A stretch of 42,720 nucleotides of DNA, taken from assembly GCA_900546355.1 (NCBI GenBank), contig URCM01000015.1, positions 1 to 42,720 on the forward strand, given 5' to 3'. Origin of the DNA: an uncultured Bacteroides sp. GTDB taxonomy: Bacteria > Bacteroidota > Bacteroidia > Bacteroidales > Bacteroidaceae. Position numbers and translations under genes: made by a program. Shown here in pieces: positions 25,554 to 34,347 of this stretch. The notes under the pieces are model-generated. The model ran no database searches and had not been told where the DNA came from. It was given only the letters and a program-made list of their open reading frames with translations. The first letter of the stretch is position 1, and every line of letters begins with the position of its first letter.

Positions 25554-26003
25554 ATGGAAACTAACCAACATTATATCGACCGTTTGGAAAAGAAAGGAGT
25601 AAAGCCTACCGCCGTCCGTATTTTGGTGTTTAAGGCGATAGCGGAAGCCGGGAGTCCGGTGTCGTTGCTCGATTTGGAAACAAGGCTTGAGACGGTAGAC
25701 AAGTCGACGATATTCCGTAGTCTGAATGTGTTTTTGGCGCATCATGTGGTACACGATATCGAAGACGGGAGCGGGTCGTTGAAATACGAGGCTTGTACGG
25801 GCGAAGAGACTTGTAGTATTGATGACATGCACACACATTTTTACTGCGAGGTGTGCCATCATACGTTCTGCTTCCGGGGCATCCATATTCCTGTGGTACA
25901 TTTGCCTGAAGGTTTTGAGATGCACGGTATCAATTATATGGTAAAAGGCATCTGCCGTGAATGCGCACGAAAGGAAGCCGGCAGTAAACAGATTGATGCT
26001 TGA
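25554..26003 (+). CDS. Fur family metal-responsive transcriptional regulator
   Basis: 149 residues. A winged helix (VKPTAVRILVFKAIAEAG, then STIFRSLNVFLAHHVV) is followed by a dimerisation domain with HTHFYCEVCHHTFCF and CRECARK. The two CxxC pairs form the structural zinc site of the family. The HxH and His-rich segment could form the sensing site. Which metal it reads (Fe, Zn or Mn/peroxide) cannot be decided. A TAACTTG resembling a -7 element lies at 25507-25513. Divergent from the GH127 unit, and followed after 77 bp by the SDR gene. Confidence 0.9.
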   Translation: METNQHYIDRLEKKGVKPTAVRILVFKAIAEAGSPVSLLDLETRLETVDKSTIFRSLNVFLAHHVVHDIEDGSGSLKYEACTGEETCSIDDMHTHFYCEVCHHTFCFRGIHIPVVHLPEGFEMHGINYMVKGICRECARKEAGSKQIDA

Positions 26004-26080
26004 TGCCGATAGCAGATGTTGTAATTGTCCTTTATCAAGGAAAGAAGTCCATTTTTAGTTATATTAATAATAAAAACAGT

Positions 26081-26896
26081 ATGAACGAAATTTTCAGTAT
26101 TGAAGGTAAGGTAGCTGTCGTAACGGGCGGCTCCGGAGTGTTAGGGAGTAACATAGCAGAAGGTTTCTTGCGTGCAGGAGCTAAGGTGATTATCATCGGG
26201 GCTCACAAGAACCGTGTAGATGCCGCAGTAGAGCGTCTGAAAGCAGCGGGAAGCGAAGTAAGAGGTACGGTATGCAACGTGCTTGATATCGCCAGCCTGA
26301 ATGCGGTGAAAGAAAAAGTGCTCGCTCAATGGGGACGTGTGGATATCCTGGTGAATGCGGCAGGTGGTAATATTCCGGGCGGAACTCTGACAGTAGACCA
26401 GAGCATATTCGACATGAAAGTAGAAGACTTGGACAAGGTAGTCGACCTGAACTTGAACGGGACGGTATATCCGTGTTTGGTATTCGGTGAAATCATGGCG
26501 AAACAACAAAGCGGTGCCATTGTCAACGTATCATCGATGGCGGCTTATGAATCGATTACCCGTGTGCCGGGTTACTCGATGGCTAAAAGTGCGGTAGAAA
26601 ACTTTACTCGTTGGATGGCTCAGGAAATGGCTATTAAGTTCAGTGAGAAAATCCGTGTGAACGCCATCGCGCCGGGCTTCTTCATCGGAAACCAGAACCG
26701 TGCCATCCTGATTAATCCTGATGGTTCGCTCACCGACCGCAGCAAGAAGGTCATCGCCAAGACTCCGATGCGTCGTTTTGGCGACATCTCTGAACTTAAC
26801 GGTGCCGTACAGTTCTTGTGCAGCGATGCCGCAAGTTTCGTAACCGGAGCCGTATTGGCGGTAGACGGAGGATTCAGCGCATTCAGCGGAGTCTGA
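26081..26896 (+). CDS. SDR family oxidoreductase, probably D-mannonate/fructuronate type
   Basis: 271 residues from the ATG at 26081; the frame stays open upstream to 26000 but that part overlaps the Fur stop. The Rossmann fold shows TGGSGVLGSNIAEGF (dinucleotide binding), NAAGGN, SSMAAYES and the catalytic YSMAK. The C-terminus reads SFVTGAVLAVDGGFSAFSGV. In Bacteroides this close subfamily is annotated as D-mannonate oxidoreductase, the step that reduces fructuronate from glucuronate. A role with sugar acids fits a site near pectin genes, but substrate is inferred. It may also be unconnected to them. Confidence 0.8.
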   Translation: MNEIFSIEGKVAVVTGGSGVLGSNIAEGFLRAGAKVIIIGAHKNRVDAAVERLKAAGSEVRGTVCNVLDIASLNAVKEKVLAQWGRVDILVNAAGGNIPGGTLTVDQSIFDMKVEDLDKVVDLNLNGTVYPCLVFGEIMAKQQSGAIVNVSSMAAYESITRVPGYSMAKSAVENFTRWMAQEMAIKFSEKIRVNAIAPGFFIGNQNRAILINPDGSLTDRSKKVIAKTPMRRFGDISELNGAVQFLCSDAASFVTGAVLAVDGGFSAFSGV

Positions 26897-26986
26897 TAAA
26901 TGAAAGTGAAGAATGAAGAATCGCTATGCCCGCATGCGTTTCCTCATTTTTCATTTTATTAATTGATGTTAAATTGCAGGCTATAT

Positions 26987-27017
26987 TTTGTTTATAAAAT
27001 AAACTATTCTATATTTG
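26987..27017 (+). promoter_or_regulatory. Promoter of the membrane protein/regulator pair
   Basis: TTTG (26987-26990), 19 bp, TATATTTG (27010-27017): a full consensus match. Transcription should start near 27024, leaving a leader of about 90 nt. Confidence 0.85.
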
Positions 27018-27114
27018 CAAACAGAAGCAAGGGAAAGCGCGCACTCTTGCTTTTATTTGATATATTTAGTTTATATCATAAACTTATTTATCCACTTTAA
27101 AACAATAGACAATT

Positions 27115-27753
27115 ATGGAAGAAAAGACATTAAACGAAAGAGAAAGCCTGGAAATCATCACTCGGATGATTCAGGAAACGAAAAACAAACTGGAAGTGGG
27201 CGACGGGAATATCCTTTTGATATGGGGATATGTATCGGTATGTACGGCTATCCTTGTCTATGGCCTGCTTTTATGGGTTCAAACCCCGCAAGTCAACTGG
27301 CTTTGGTTCTTGATTCCACTCATCGGGTATGGGGTTATGCAAAAACAAAAAAGGAAAGAAACCGGCGTAAAGTCACATTCATCCAGCTACGTTGATAAGA
27401 TTTCCGCCGGAATCTGGAAGAATGTGAGCATTATTGCCTGCTTGTTTGGTATTATTTGCATGGCTTTTATGTTTTGCGGGTACAACTGCTGGGTACTGAT
27501 GTTTGCATACGCCTTCTTCATTATCGGATTCGGAAGCATAGCGCAAGGGGTCATCATCCGTGAACAAAGTCTGACATTCGGAGGATTGTTCAGTATAGCC
27601 GCGGGAGGAATTGTGGCAAGCTGCGCCATCTGCGACATACCGATTTACATCACTTGGGCGATACCTTTGTATATCCTTTGTTTTATCGTGATGATGATTA
27701 TCCCCGGACATATCATTAACCATAAAGCCAAGAAATTATGCCGAAAGAACTGA
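27115..27753 (+). CDS. Multi-pass membrane protein, partner of the downstream winged-helix regulator
   Basis: 212 residues. A soluble N-terminus of about 33 residues (RESLEIITRMIQETKNKLEVG) precedes two membrane helices, a basic loop, then four more helices (about 100-205). The last 16 bp overlap the start of the winged-helix gene, so translation is coupled. Similar pairs are common in Bacteroidales and resemble membrane protein plus PadR/MarR-like systems, in which the regulator controls its own operon. No transport motif is visible. Function unknown. Confidence 0.8.
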   Translation: MEEKTLNERESLEIITRMIQETKNKLEVGDGNILLIWGYVSVCTAILVYGLLLWVQTPQVNWLWFLIPLIGYGVMQKQKRKETGVKSHSSSYVDKISAGIWKNVSIIACLFGIICMAFMFCGYNCWVLMFAYAFFIIGFGSIAQGVIIREQSLTFGGLFSIAAGGIVASCAICDIPIYITWAIPLYILCFIVMMIIPGHIINHKAKKLCRKN

Positions 27754-28025
27754 ATCCCTTACTGCATTCCCAACTAAGGCTTGGCGTGATGTCTATCCTG
27801 ATGGTGAAAGCGGAAGCCGATTTTGTCTACCTGAAAGAAAAGACCGAATCCACCGCCGGCAATCTGAGCGTGCAACTCGACAAGCTGGTGGGGGCGGGTT
27901 ACATCACTATCGAAAAAGGATTTGAAGGGAAACGTCCCCGCACCACTTGCCGCATCACCCCCGAAGGAAGGGCTGCCTTTGAAGAGTATGTCAATACGCT
28001 GAAGGTGTATTTGCATTTGGAATAA
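27738..28025 (+). CDS. Winged-helix transcriptional regulator
   Basis: 95 residues. The sequence is one winged helix: LLHSQLRLGVMSILM, KEKTESTAGNLSVQLDKLVGAGYITIEK as helix-turn-helix, then the wing (GFEGKRPRTTCRITPEGRAAF). This is the short MarR-like type often found with a membrane protein in one operon. It overlaps the preceding gene by 16 bp and is followed by a large inverted repeat. Confidence 0.88.
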   Translation: MPKELNPLLHSQLRLGVMSILMVKAEADFVYLKEKTESTAGNLSVQLDKLVGAGYITIEKGFEGKRPRTTCRITPEGRAAFEEYVNTLKVYLHLE

Positions 28026-28048
28026 AGGAGACAACAGGTTGTTTCGGG

Positions 28049-28134
28049 AGTTTAGATATGCTGAAACCTTAGTTTTAATAAGCTGAAACTTTTGTTTCAG
28101 TGCATTGAAACTAAGGTTTCAGTATATCTAAACT
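28049..28134. repeat. 27-bp inverted repeat with an inner hairpin
   Basis: The arms at 28049-28075 and 28108-28134 are complementary over 27 bp with one mismatch. The 32-bp loop carries a second hairpin, ctgaaac/gtttcag, at 28083-28100. The word TGAAAC or its complement appears six times across 28060-28143. It sits 23 bp after a stop codon and could terminate transcription, but its length and repeated word suggest more, perhaps a protein-binding or mobile palindrome. Confidence 0.8.
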
Positions 28135-28282
28135 GTCTGAAACTATTATTGTCTCGTCCTGGATAACTAATCATCTTCTCGGATAGACACTTTTTTATCG
28201 TTTTATTCAAGCTATTATCTTATTTTATGAAACGGCAAACCGCTTTTTGCGTAACTTGCCATCCGAAGAAAAGGTGAAAACA

Positions 28283-28768
28283 ATGAAACGAATGAAATGG
28301 ATTTTTGTATGTTTGGCAGGCCTGCTTCTTGCCGGGAACCTGCCTGCTCAGACAAGGGAAGAAAAGAAAGCCGAACGGCAGGCGTATATTGAAAAGCTGA
28401 TTGCCGGCAAATGTTTCAAGATTGATGTATCGATGGCTTACCCGATGCGGGGAAGAAGCATTCCGCTGACCAGCCTGTATAGCCTGGAGTTGAAACAAGA
28501 CTCGGTAGACGTGTATTTGCCTTATTACGGACGAGCCTATTCGGTTCCGTACGGGGGAGGCAAAGGTTTGCATTTTTGCTCAACCGCCACCGACCTCCAT
28601 GTGGAAAAGGAGAAAAAGGGCTATGCCATCAGCTTTTCTTCGAAGACCGAAGAAGATACCTACGATTTCTGGATTGACATTTCCGAAGAAGGCTTTGCTT
28701 CTATCTCCGTGACCATGCGTAACCGGCAATCCATCCGTTATAGCGGAGAAATTTCTTGGGATAATTGA
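28283..28768 (+). CDS. DUF4251 family exported protein
   Basis: 161 residues from the ATG at 28283, which begins a signal peptide (MKRMKWIFVCLAGLLLAGNLPAQ). The mature part carries the DUF4251 pattern: Ser-Leu-Tyr-Ser-Leu-Glu-Leu, then DSVDVYLPYYGRAYSVPYGG, then GLHF, YDFWIDISEEGFASISV and a final IRYSGEI. Family proteins are small periplasmic or outer-membrane associated beta-barrels or sandwiches of unknown function in Bacteroidetes. Monocistronic, followed by a hairpin. Confidence 0.88.
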   Translation: MKRMKWIFVCLAGLLLAGNLPAQTREEKKAERQAYIEKLIAGKCFKIDVSMAYPMRGRSIPLTSLYSLELKQDSVDVYLPYYGRAYSVPYGGGKGLHFCSTATDLHVEKEKKGYAISFSSKTEEDTYDFWIDISEEGFASISVTMRNRQSIRYSGEISWDN

Positions 28769-28799
28769 TTAATGCAGAGACACGGCTCTTTCATTTACT

Positions 28800-28824
28800 T
28801 GTAGGGGCGGGGTCTGCCCCTACA
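28800..28824 (+). terminator. GC-rich hairpin after the DUF4251 gene
   Basis: tgtaggggc (28800-28808) pairs with gcccctaca (28816-28824). No T-run of note follows, so it may be a repeat-derived hairpin; the opening cttgtagggg is shared with 20754-20763. Confidence 0.5.
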
Positions 28825-28861
28825 GTTATTTGGCAAATGCGGACAATCCATTTAGCGTTTT

Positions 28862-29150
28862 ATAGTAGAACAAAATTGGTTTGCGAAAAATGGAATGGAA
28901 CACAGAGACACAAAGACACAGAGCTTTATTTTTTGAGAGAACAGAGTTCACAGAGTAAAAGTCTGGCTCTATGGTCTTTACCTTCTCTATATATTTATTT
29001 CTCCGTGCCTCTGTGCCTCTGTGTTCAATATAGAAGAAAAGCTATTTTATAAAGAAAGCAAAGAATACGAAGCCAAATGATTCTCTCCGCTTGTGCTTTG
29101 CTTTCTCTAAAAATAAGGACTTTGCGTTTTTGCGTCTCTGCATTTAACTT
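28862..29150. repeat. Palindromic intergenic repeat (cagagacacaaag family), copy 2
   Basis: It opens like copy 1 (A-rich run, tggtttgcg, tggaa) and continues cacagagacacaaagacac. Complementary segments such as cctctgtgcctctgtgttc follow, and then a diverged second half ending in gcgtctctgc. It fills the 399-bp gap between the DUF4251 gene and the 3' end of the tolC-like gene. No ORF is supported. Confidence 0.7.
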
Positions 29151-29167
29151 GAACAACTATACAAGCC

Positions 29168-30490
29168 CTATTTCAGCTCCAGCGGAATCCCCCGGTAGAA
29201 ATCCAGAATCTTGAAGCGGAACAAATAGTTGTATTTGGCTTGCAGCTGGTCGGATACCGCTTTCATCCATGCCGTGCGCGACTCGTTATACTCCGTTGCA
29301 TTGGCCTTTCCGTTCAGGTATTTTTCTTTCATCAACTGGAACGAAGCTTGTGCGGCGTCGGTAGCGGTGCGGCTGCTGGCATATTGTGTCTGGGCACTCA
29401 ACGTATTGTAGTATGCCTGCTGGATTTCTTTATACAGGCTTTTCTTGCTGTCTTCCAGTTGCCATCCCAAGGTGGTCTGCTGGATGCGTGCGCTCCGCAC
29501 CCGGTTCCGTGTAGCAAAGCGGTTGAAGATGGGGACGCTCAGCGTCAGTCCTATATACTGGCTGAAGTTGTCGCGCAATTGCGAGCCGAAGTTTCCGTTT
29601 TCCCTGCCCGATACGTTGTAATAATTGCTGCTTAGTCCTGCTCCTAAACTGAGTTGCGGGTAGTAGGCGCTTTGTGCGATGCGGATACTCTTCTGCGCTC
29701 CTTCAAGCCGGTATTGGGCGGCTTTGATTGTTGGCTTTATCAGCAAGGCTTCAGCGTAGATGTCGGAAGGCGGGAGTGGTGTGCCCAGGTTTTCAATCAC
29801 ATCTGTGGGGGGCAAGGCAATGGCAAAGCTGTCGGGTGAAGGCAATTCGAGCAACTGGCTGAGGTCGAGCAAAGAAAGCTGGTAATTGTTGTCGGCTTGC
29901 ACCGCCGAAAGTTCGTCTTGCGCCACACGCGATTTGGCTTCGTAAAGTTCTGATTCCGATGCCTTCCCGTTCTGGAAGAAAGCTTCTTTTTGTGTCAGCA
30001 TTTCCTTGCTTAAATCTACCTGTTCGTGCGCCACCTGTGCCAGCTCGTCATTGAAAAGCACTTGCAGGTAAGCGGACGCCACCTGGATGCTGATGTTCTC
30101 TTTGGCCGCGTTCAGGTCTTCCAAAGCGGCTTGCAGGTTCAGCTTCGAAAGGGCGATGTTGTTGGGTATCTGCATACCGGTAAAGAGCGGCACGCTGGTA
30201 GAGAGGCTGAATCCGGTACTTTTGGTGTTGATGCTGCTGTAGGTGTTGTCGGCCTGCAGGCTTCGTCCGAAGTTGAACGATTGCGAGGCACTTCCGTTCA
30301 GGTCAGGCAGGCGGCTGTATTTGGCGGTATTCAGTTCTACCTTGCTTTGTTCAGCATTGGCTTCTTGTTGCTTGATGGTGAGGTTGTGTCCGATGGCGTA
30401 GTCGATGCATTGTTTTAATGTCCATTCTTGCTGGGCATGCAGCGGGAGGCATGCCATGGATGCCATTATGAGTAAGTATTTCGGTTTCAT
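29168..30490 (-). CDS. TolC family outer-membrane efflux channel
   Basis: 440 residues with signal peptide (MKPKYLLIMASMACLPLHAQ). Two homologous halves with long alpha-helical hairpins: WTLKQCIDYAIGHNLTIKQQEANAEQSKVELNTAKYSRLP is the first helix start, given here in part as WTLKQCIDYAIGHNL. Strands such as STSVPLFTGMQI and LTLSVPIFNRFATRNRV form the barrel. It makes the outer-membrane exit duct of the pump encoded upstream. Last gene of the operon, 11 bp after the adaptor stop. Confidence 0.93.
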   Translation of the reverse strand: MKPKYLLIMASMACLPLHAQQEWTLKQCIDYAIGHNLTIKQQEANAEQSKVELNTAKYSRLPDLNGSASQSFNFGRSLQADNTYSSINTKSTGFSLSTSVPLFTGMQIPNNIALSKLNLQAALEDLNAAKENISIQVASAYLQVLFNDELAQVAHEQVDLSKEMLTQKEAFFQNGKASESELYEAKSRVAQDELSAVQADNNYQLSLLDLSQLLELPSPDSFAIALPPTDVIENLGTPLPPSDIYAEALLIKPTIKAAQYRLEGAQKSIRIAQSAYYPQLSLGAGLSSNYYNVSGRENGNFGSQLRDNFSQYIGLTLSVPIFNRFATRNRVRSARIQQTTLGWQLEDSKKSLYKEIQQAYYNTLSAQTQYASSRTATDAAQASFQLMKEKYLNGKANATEYNESRTAWMKAVSDQLQAKYNYLFRFKILDFYRGIPLELK

Positions 30491-30501
30491 GTCTGACGAA
30501 G

Positions 30502-31599
30502 TTATTTTTCAATTTTAAGTCCACGAACGGCTTCTCCGGCTTTCAGTCCCTGTTTCACTTCGGTATCTATACCGTTGCTGATACCCGTAACGACCTGCCG
30601 GCGTTCAAACTTTTGTACAGGGACGCTATCGGTCAGTACATAGACGAATGTAGAGTCGCCGCTAAACTCTACGGCGCTTTCCGGGATGGTCAGCGCGCCG
30701 TCTGCGTGTTGCAGTTCCATTTCGGCATTGGCACTGTATCCTGAGCGGATGGTCACACTATCGGGGACGGCGATGGCTGCTTTGATTTCGAATTGGTTTG
30801 CGCCGTTGTTCTCAATGCTTTTGGGCGAGATGTATTCCAATACAGCATTGAATTGCATGTTTTGGAGTGCGCCCAAGGTGATTTTTACAGGGATGCCTTC
30901 ATGGATGCGTCCTACTTCGGTTTCGTCTACATTGCCGCGGAATATCAGGTCGCTCATGTCGGCTACAGTGGCGATGGTCGTACCGTCATTGAACGTGTTG
31001 CTCATGATGACCGAGTTTCCCACTTTGATAGGTACGTCCAAAATCAATCCGTCGATGGTAGAACGTATCAGCGTGCTGCTGAATGAAGCACTGTTCTTGG
31101 TGATACCTTCTTTTACGATTTCCAGGTTGTCCTTGGCGGCCTGTAATTCTTCACGTGCTTGCTTGGCGGCAAGAAGTGTTTTTTCGTATTCTTCGTTGCT
31201 CACCAGCTTGTCGTTGTATAGTTTTTCCATGCGTTCCAGGTCGATTTCGGCTTGCTTGCCGTTCATTTCGGCCAGGCGTACGCGGCTTTCGGCCGAGTTG
31301 AGTGTACCCAGTTCGGGGATGACCTTGACTTTGGCTATCACTTCTCCTTGTTTTACGGTTTGTCCCGCTTCCTTATAGACTTCGGCGATGATGCCTGATA
31401 TTTGCGGTTTGATTTCTACTTCATCGCGTGGCTCTATCTTGCCGGTAGCTACGGTGGTTTGTTTCAAATCTTTTATTTCGGCTTTCAGGATTTGATAACT
31501 TACCTTTTCAGGTTGGGATTTTTGGTAAAGGAACACGAAGGTTCCGATAAATACAGCGGCAATCAGCACCAGTGCCGCTATTTTCATAAACTTCTTCAT
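30502..31599 (-). CDS. Periplasmic adaptor (membrane fusion protein) of a MacA-like efflux pump
   Basis: 365 residues. One N-terminal membrane anchor (residues 6-25) and no lipobox. The lipoyl halves are VEIKPQISGIIAEVYKEAGQ and IDGLILDVPIKVGN, joined by a coiled-coil hairpin (about 85-165). A beta-barrel (GNVDETEVGRIHEGIPVKI) and a membrane-proximal domain follow. It links the ABC permeases to the TolC channel. Gene order within the operon (adaptor before TolC) supports this. Confidence 0.93.
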   Translation of the reverse strand: MKKFMKIAALVLIAAVFIGTFVFLYQKSQPEKVSYQILKAEIKDLKQTTVATGKIEPRDEVEIKPQISGIIAEVYKEAGQTVKQGEVIAKVKVIPELGTLNSAESRVRLAEMNGKQAEIDLERMEKLYNDKLVSNEEYEKTLLAAKQAREELQAAKDNLEIVKEGITKNSASFSSTLIRSTIDGLILDVPIKVGNSVIMSNTFNDGTTIATVADMSDLIFRGNVDETEVGRIHEGIPVKITLGALQNMQFNAVLEYISPKSIENNGANQFEIKAAIAVPDSVTIRSGYSANAEMELQHADGALTIPESAVEFSGDSTFVYVLTDSVPVQKFERRQVVTGISNGIDTEVKQGLKAGEAVRGLKIEK

Positions 31600-31635
31600 A
31601 TAACTTTTTGTTTTTTATTTGTTTCTTTTTTAAAG

Positions 31636-31714
31636 TTCACCACAGAGGAAACAGATTATACACAAGGGGAAATAATCAAAATACGCTGTGTGCCTCTGTG
31701 TCCGTTGTGGTGAA
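31636..31714. repeat. Short palindromic repeat between adaptor and permease genes
   Basis: ttcaccac (31636-31643) pairs with gtggtgaa (31707-31714). Inside, cacagagg and cctctgtg pair too. The words match the cagagacac family at 6729 and 28862. It lies within a transcribed operon, so the RNA would fold here. Confidence 0.6.
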
Positions 31715-31719
31715 AAAAC

Positions 31720-32964
31720 TTATTCATCACGTATGGCGTCAATCGGCTTGATGGACATTGCCCGATAGGCGGGCGCAAGTCCGGCCAGTAATCCTAACAC
31801 CAATAATAAGACGCAAGCGCCGACGGCTTCCCAAAAGCTGATGAGGAAATGGGCGGGAGCATCGGGTTCGGAAGCTCCGACTTCGACCACATTCAGTAGA
31901 AAGACCGCAAAAGCGATGCCTACGATACCCGCCAGGATGGTCAGCACCATGCTTTCCGATAAGATTTGCTGGAGGATATCATTGGGTTTGGCTCCGATGG
32001 CGCGGCGGATGCCGATTTCTGTAGTCCGTTCTTTGACCGTTACCATCATGATATTGCTGACACCGATGGCACCGGCAAGCAATGTACCCAACCCTACCAT
32101 CCAGCCCAGCATGCGGATGCCTGAAAACAAGTTGTCCATCATGCTGAAGATGGCTTCGGCGTTGACCAAAATTGTGGCTTGGCTATCATCGGGATGGATG
32201 TAATGTGCCTGCTTCACCACCTGGTCTATTTTCTTTTCCACTTCGCTGATGGAATATCCTTGTTTGGCGGTATAGCACAGCAGTTGTACGTTTTGTCCGA
32301 AATTATAGTTCTGTTGCATGGTAGAGAACGGGATGATGACCGACGTTTCCGAGCGTCCGTTTATCGAAATGTTGCCTGTAGACAGGCTGACCCCGATGAC
32401 CTGATAATAAATGCCGTTTATCTTGACAAACTTGCCGCATGGATTTTCTTTTCCGGGGAAAAGCGTTTCGTAAATACGTTTGCCGATGACGCACACCCTC
32501 CGGCGTTCTTTCACGTCCATATCGTTCAGGTATCTGCCGTATGCGATTAGTGGTTCTTCTATCGTGCCATATTCGGGATACAATCCTTTCAGGGTACCCG
32601 ATATTTTTTGCTCGTCATAGATGACGTCTATTCCCCATTTGGCCAGGCTGGGGGTAACCACTTCCACTTCGTTTACGCTATGCCGGATGCGTTCTACGTC
32701 GTTGTTCTCCAAATTCCAAGTGCGTCCTTGCTGGAATCCTTTGTAAGCCTTGCTGGTTTTGTTCGCTCCCATAAAACCGGAGTTGGTGGCAAATCCTTCA
32801 AACTCGCGCGAAAGCATATCTTGCATGCCTTGTGCGCCTCCCATGAGGGCAATCAGCATGAAAATGCCCCAAAAGATACCGAAAGCTGTCAGCAAACTGC
32901 GGGTCTTGTTGCGAGTAATGGTGACCAGTATTTCTTCCCAAACGTCTAAATCGAAAAGTTTCAT
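31720..32964 (-). CDS. ABC transporter permease, MacB/FtsX type (second)
   Basis: 414 residues from the ATG at 32964 (MKLFDLDVWEEIL). TM1 (LLTAFGIFWGIFMLIALMGG) precedes a large periplasmic MacB-type domain. Three C-terminal membrane helices include GVSNIMMVTVKERTTEIGIRRAIGAKP, the coupling segment of the FtsX family, named here by its core VKERTTEIGIRRAIGA. The MacB ATPase domain is absent; the ATPase is encoded separately at 34348. It pairs with the first permease as a heterodimer, an inference from having two different permeases in the operon. Confidence 0.93.
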   Translation of the reverse strand: MKLFDLDVWEEILVTITRNKTRSLLTAFGIFWGIFMLIALMGGAQGMQDMLSREFEGFATNSGFMGANKTSKAYKGFQQGRTWNLENNDVERIRHSVNEVEVVTPSLAKWGIDVIYDEQKISGTLKGLYPEYGTIEEPLIAYGRYLNDMDVKERRRVCVIGKRIYETLFPGKENPCGKFVKINGIYYQVIGVSLSTGNISINGRSETSVIIPFSTMQQNYNFGQNVQLLCYTAKQGYSISEVEKKIDQVVKQAHYIHPDDSQATILVNAEAIFSMMDNLFSGIRMLGWMVGLGTLLAGAIGVSNIMMVTVKERTTEIGIRRAIGAKPNDILQQILSESMVLTILAGIVGIAFAVFLLNVVEVGASEPDAPAHFLISFWEAVGACVLLLVLGLLAGLAPAYRAMSIKPIDAIRDE

Positions 32965-33031
32965 TTGTACATTCGTTTTTAAGTATGAAAGCATGAAAGG
33001 TGGTATCGCTTCGCTCAGTAGACAGGGCTTT

Positions 33032-33077
33032 GCCTCCTTTACTTTTTTACCTCTTTTACTTTTTTACCTCCTTTTAT
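33032..33077. repeat. 17-bp tandem repeat between the two permease genes
   Basis: cctcctttactttttta (33032-33048) is repeated with one change at 33049-33065, and a third partial unit runs to 33077. On the transcribed strand it reads GGAGG and GAGG separated by AAAAAAGTAAA tracts. It may be a slippage repeat that affects translation of the second permease, or may do nothing. Confidence 0.75.
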
Positions 33078-33083
33078 TCTATC

Positions 33084-34334
33084 TTATTCCGCTCTTAACG
33101 CTTCTATCGGGCGGATTCTTACCGCTTTGAGTGCAGGAAAGAGTCCGGCCAATGTTCCGGCGATGATTAATGTTAAAGTCGCTTCGATGGCAATGGATAG
33201 GTCTACGGTCGGATTTTCGAAGAAAGTCATGGAGAATACGCCCATATCCATGGTCTGCTTGCCTGCCACCACATTCATATATTCGGTTACGGCGATACCC
33301 GCCACCATGCCCACGTATCCGAAAAAAGTCGTGATGGTGACACTTTCCGAGATAATCAGCCAAAGGATTGACACCGGTTTTGCTCCTAACGCCTTGCGGA
33401 TGCCGAACTCGTGCGTGCGTTCGCGCACCGTAATCAGCATGATGTTGCTCACACCTACAATGCCGCTCAGCAATGTGAAGATGCCGATGACCCAGATGGC
33501 GATGTGCAAGATGTGTGTGGCGGCTTGTTGCTGGAGGTATTGGGTAAACCGGTTCCATATCCAGATAGCTCCGTCATCGGTCGGGTCGAACAACTTTTGT
33601 CCACCCAGCATCCGGCGGTAATCCGACTCGAATGCTTCGTTGTCCGCTTCGCTCGTCAATCCCTTGGTGGTAAAGGTAATATTGTCGATGCTATCTCCTT
33701 TGGCGTATACTGCTTGTATCGTGGTGAAAGGAGCCAAAGCCGATGGCGAGAAACTGTTTTGGTCTTCGTATACGCCTACCACTTGGTAGGCTACTCCGCC
33801 GGCGTTTACATATTGTCCGACAGGTTGTCCGTGAGGAAATAAGGTTTCTACCGTTTTCCGGTGAAGTATCATGACCTTACGTTGTTCCTGCATATCGCGT
33901 TCGTTGATAAACCGCCCTTCCTTCAGTTTGATGGCTTCCAGCTCCGGATAATTCGGAAATACACCGTCCACTCCGATAGTCAGGTATTCTTTTCCGTAGT
34001 TCAAGGTCACTTCGCCTTGGCTTACCGTTGCTCCGGTTGCGATGACATGTTCGGGGAATGCTGTTTCACTCAGTTCCCGGTCACGGTTATCAAGCGAGAT
34101 GTTCCGCCCTTCCTGCATTCCTTTGTATACTTTCGATGTATATCCCGGATAGATTTTCATCGAGTTCATTTTCATGTTTTCCGATTGCCCTTCGAAAGCA
34201 TGTATCAGCCCGTTGCCTGCGCCTAACAGGACAATGAGCATGAAGATGCCCCATGCTACCGAAAATCCCGTCAGTGCCGTGCGCAGTTTGTTGCGCATGA
34301 TGGTGCCGTATATTTCTTGTATCAAGTCTATCAT
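33084..34334 (-). CDS. ABC transporter permease, MacB/FtsX type (first)
   Basis: 416 residues. TM1 is LTGFSVAWGIFMLIVLLGAG. A periplasmic MacB-type domain follows (about 45-275), then three C-terminal helices with VRERTHEFGIRKALGAKP. It is diverged from the other permease but shares its topology. It starts 13 bp after the ATPase stop. Confidence 0.93.
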   Translation of the reverse strand: MIDLIQEIYGTIMRNKLRTALTGFSVAWGIFMLIVLLGAGNGLIHAFEGQSENMKMNSMKIYPGYTSKVYKGMQEGRNISLDNRDRELSETAFPEHVIATGATVSQGEVTLNYGKEYLTIGVDGVFPNYPELEAIKLKEGRFINERDMQEQRKVMILHRKTVETLFPHGQPVGQYVNAGGVAYQVVGVYEDQNSFSPSALAPFTTIQAVYAKGDSIDNITFTTKGLTSEADNEAFESDYRRMLGGQKLFDPTDDGAIWIWNRFTQYLQQQAATHILHIAIWVIGIFTLLSGIVGVSNIMLITVRERTHEFGIRKALGAKPVSILWLIISESVTITTFFGYVGMVAGIAVTEYMNVVAGKQTMDMGVFSMTFFENPTVDLSIAIEATLTLIIAGTLAGLFPALKAVRIRPIEALRAE

Positions 34335-34347
34335 AATCGTAGGGAAG

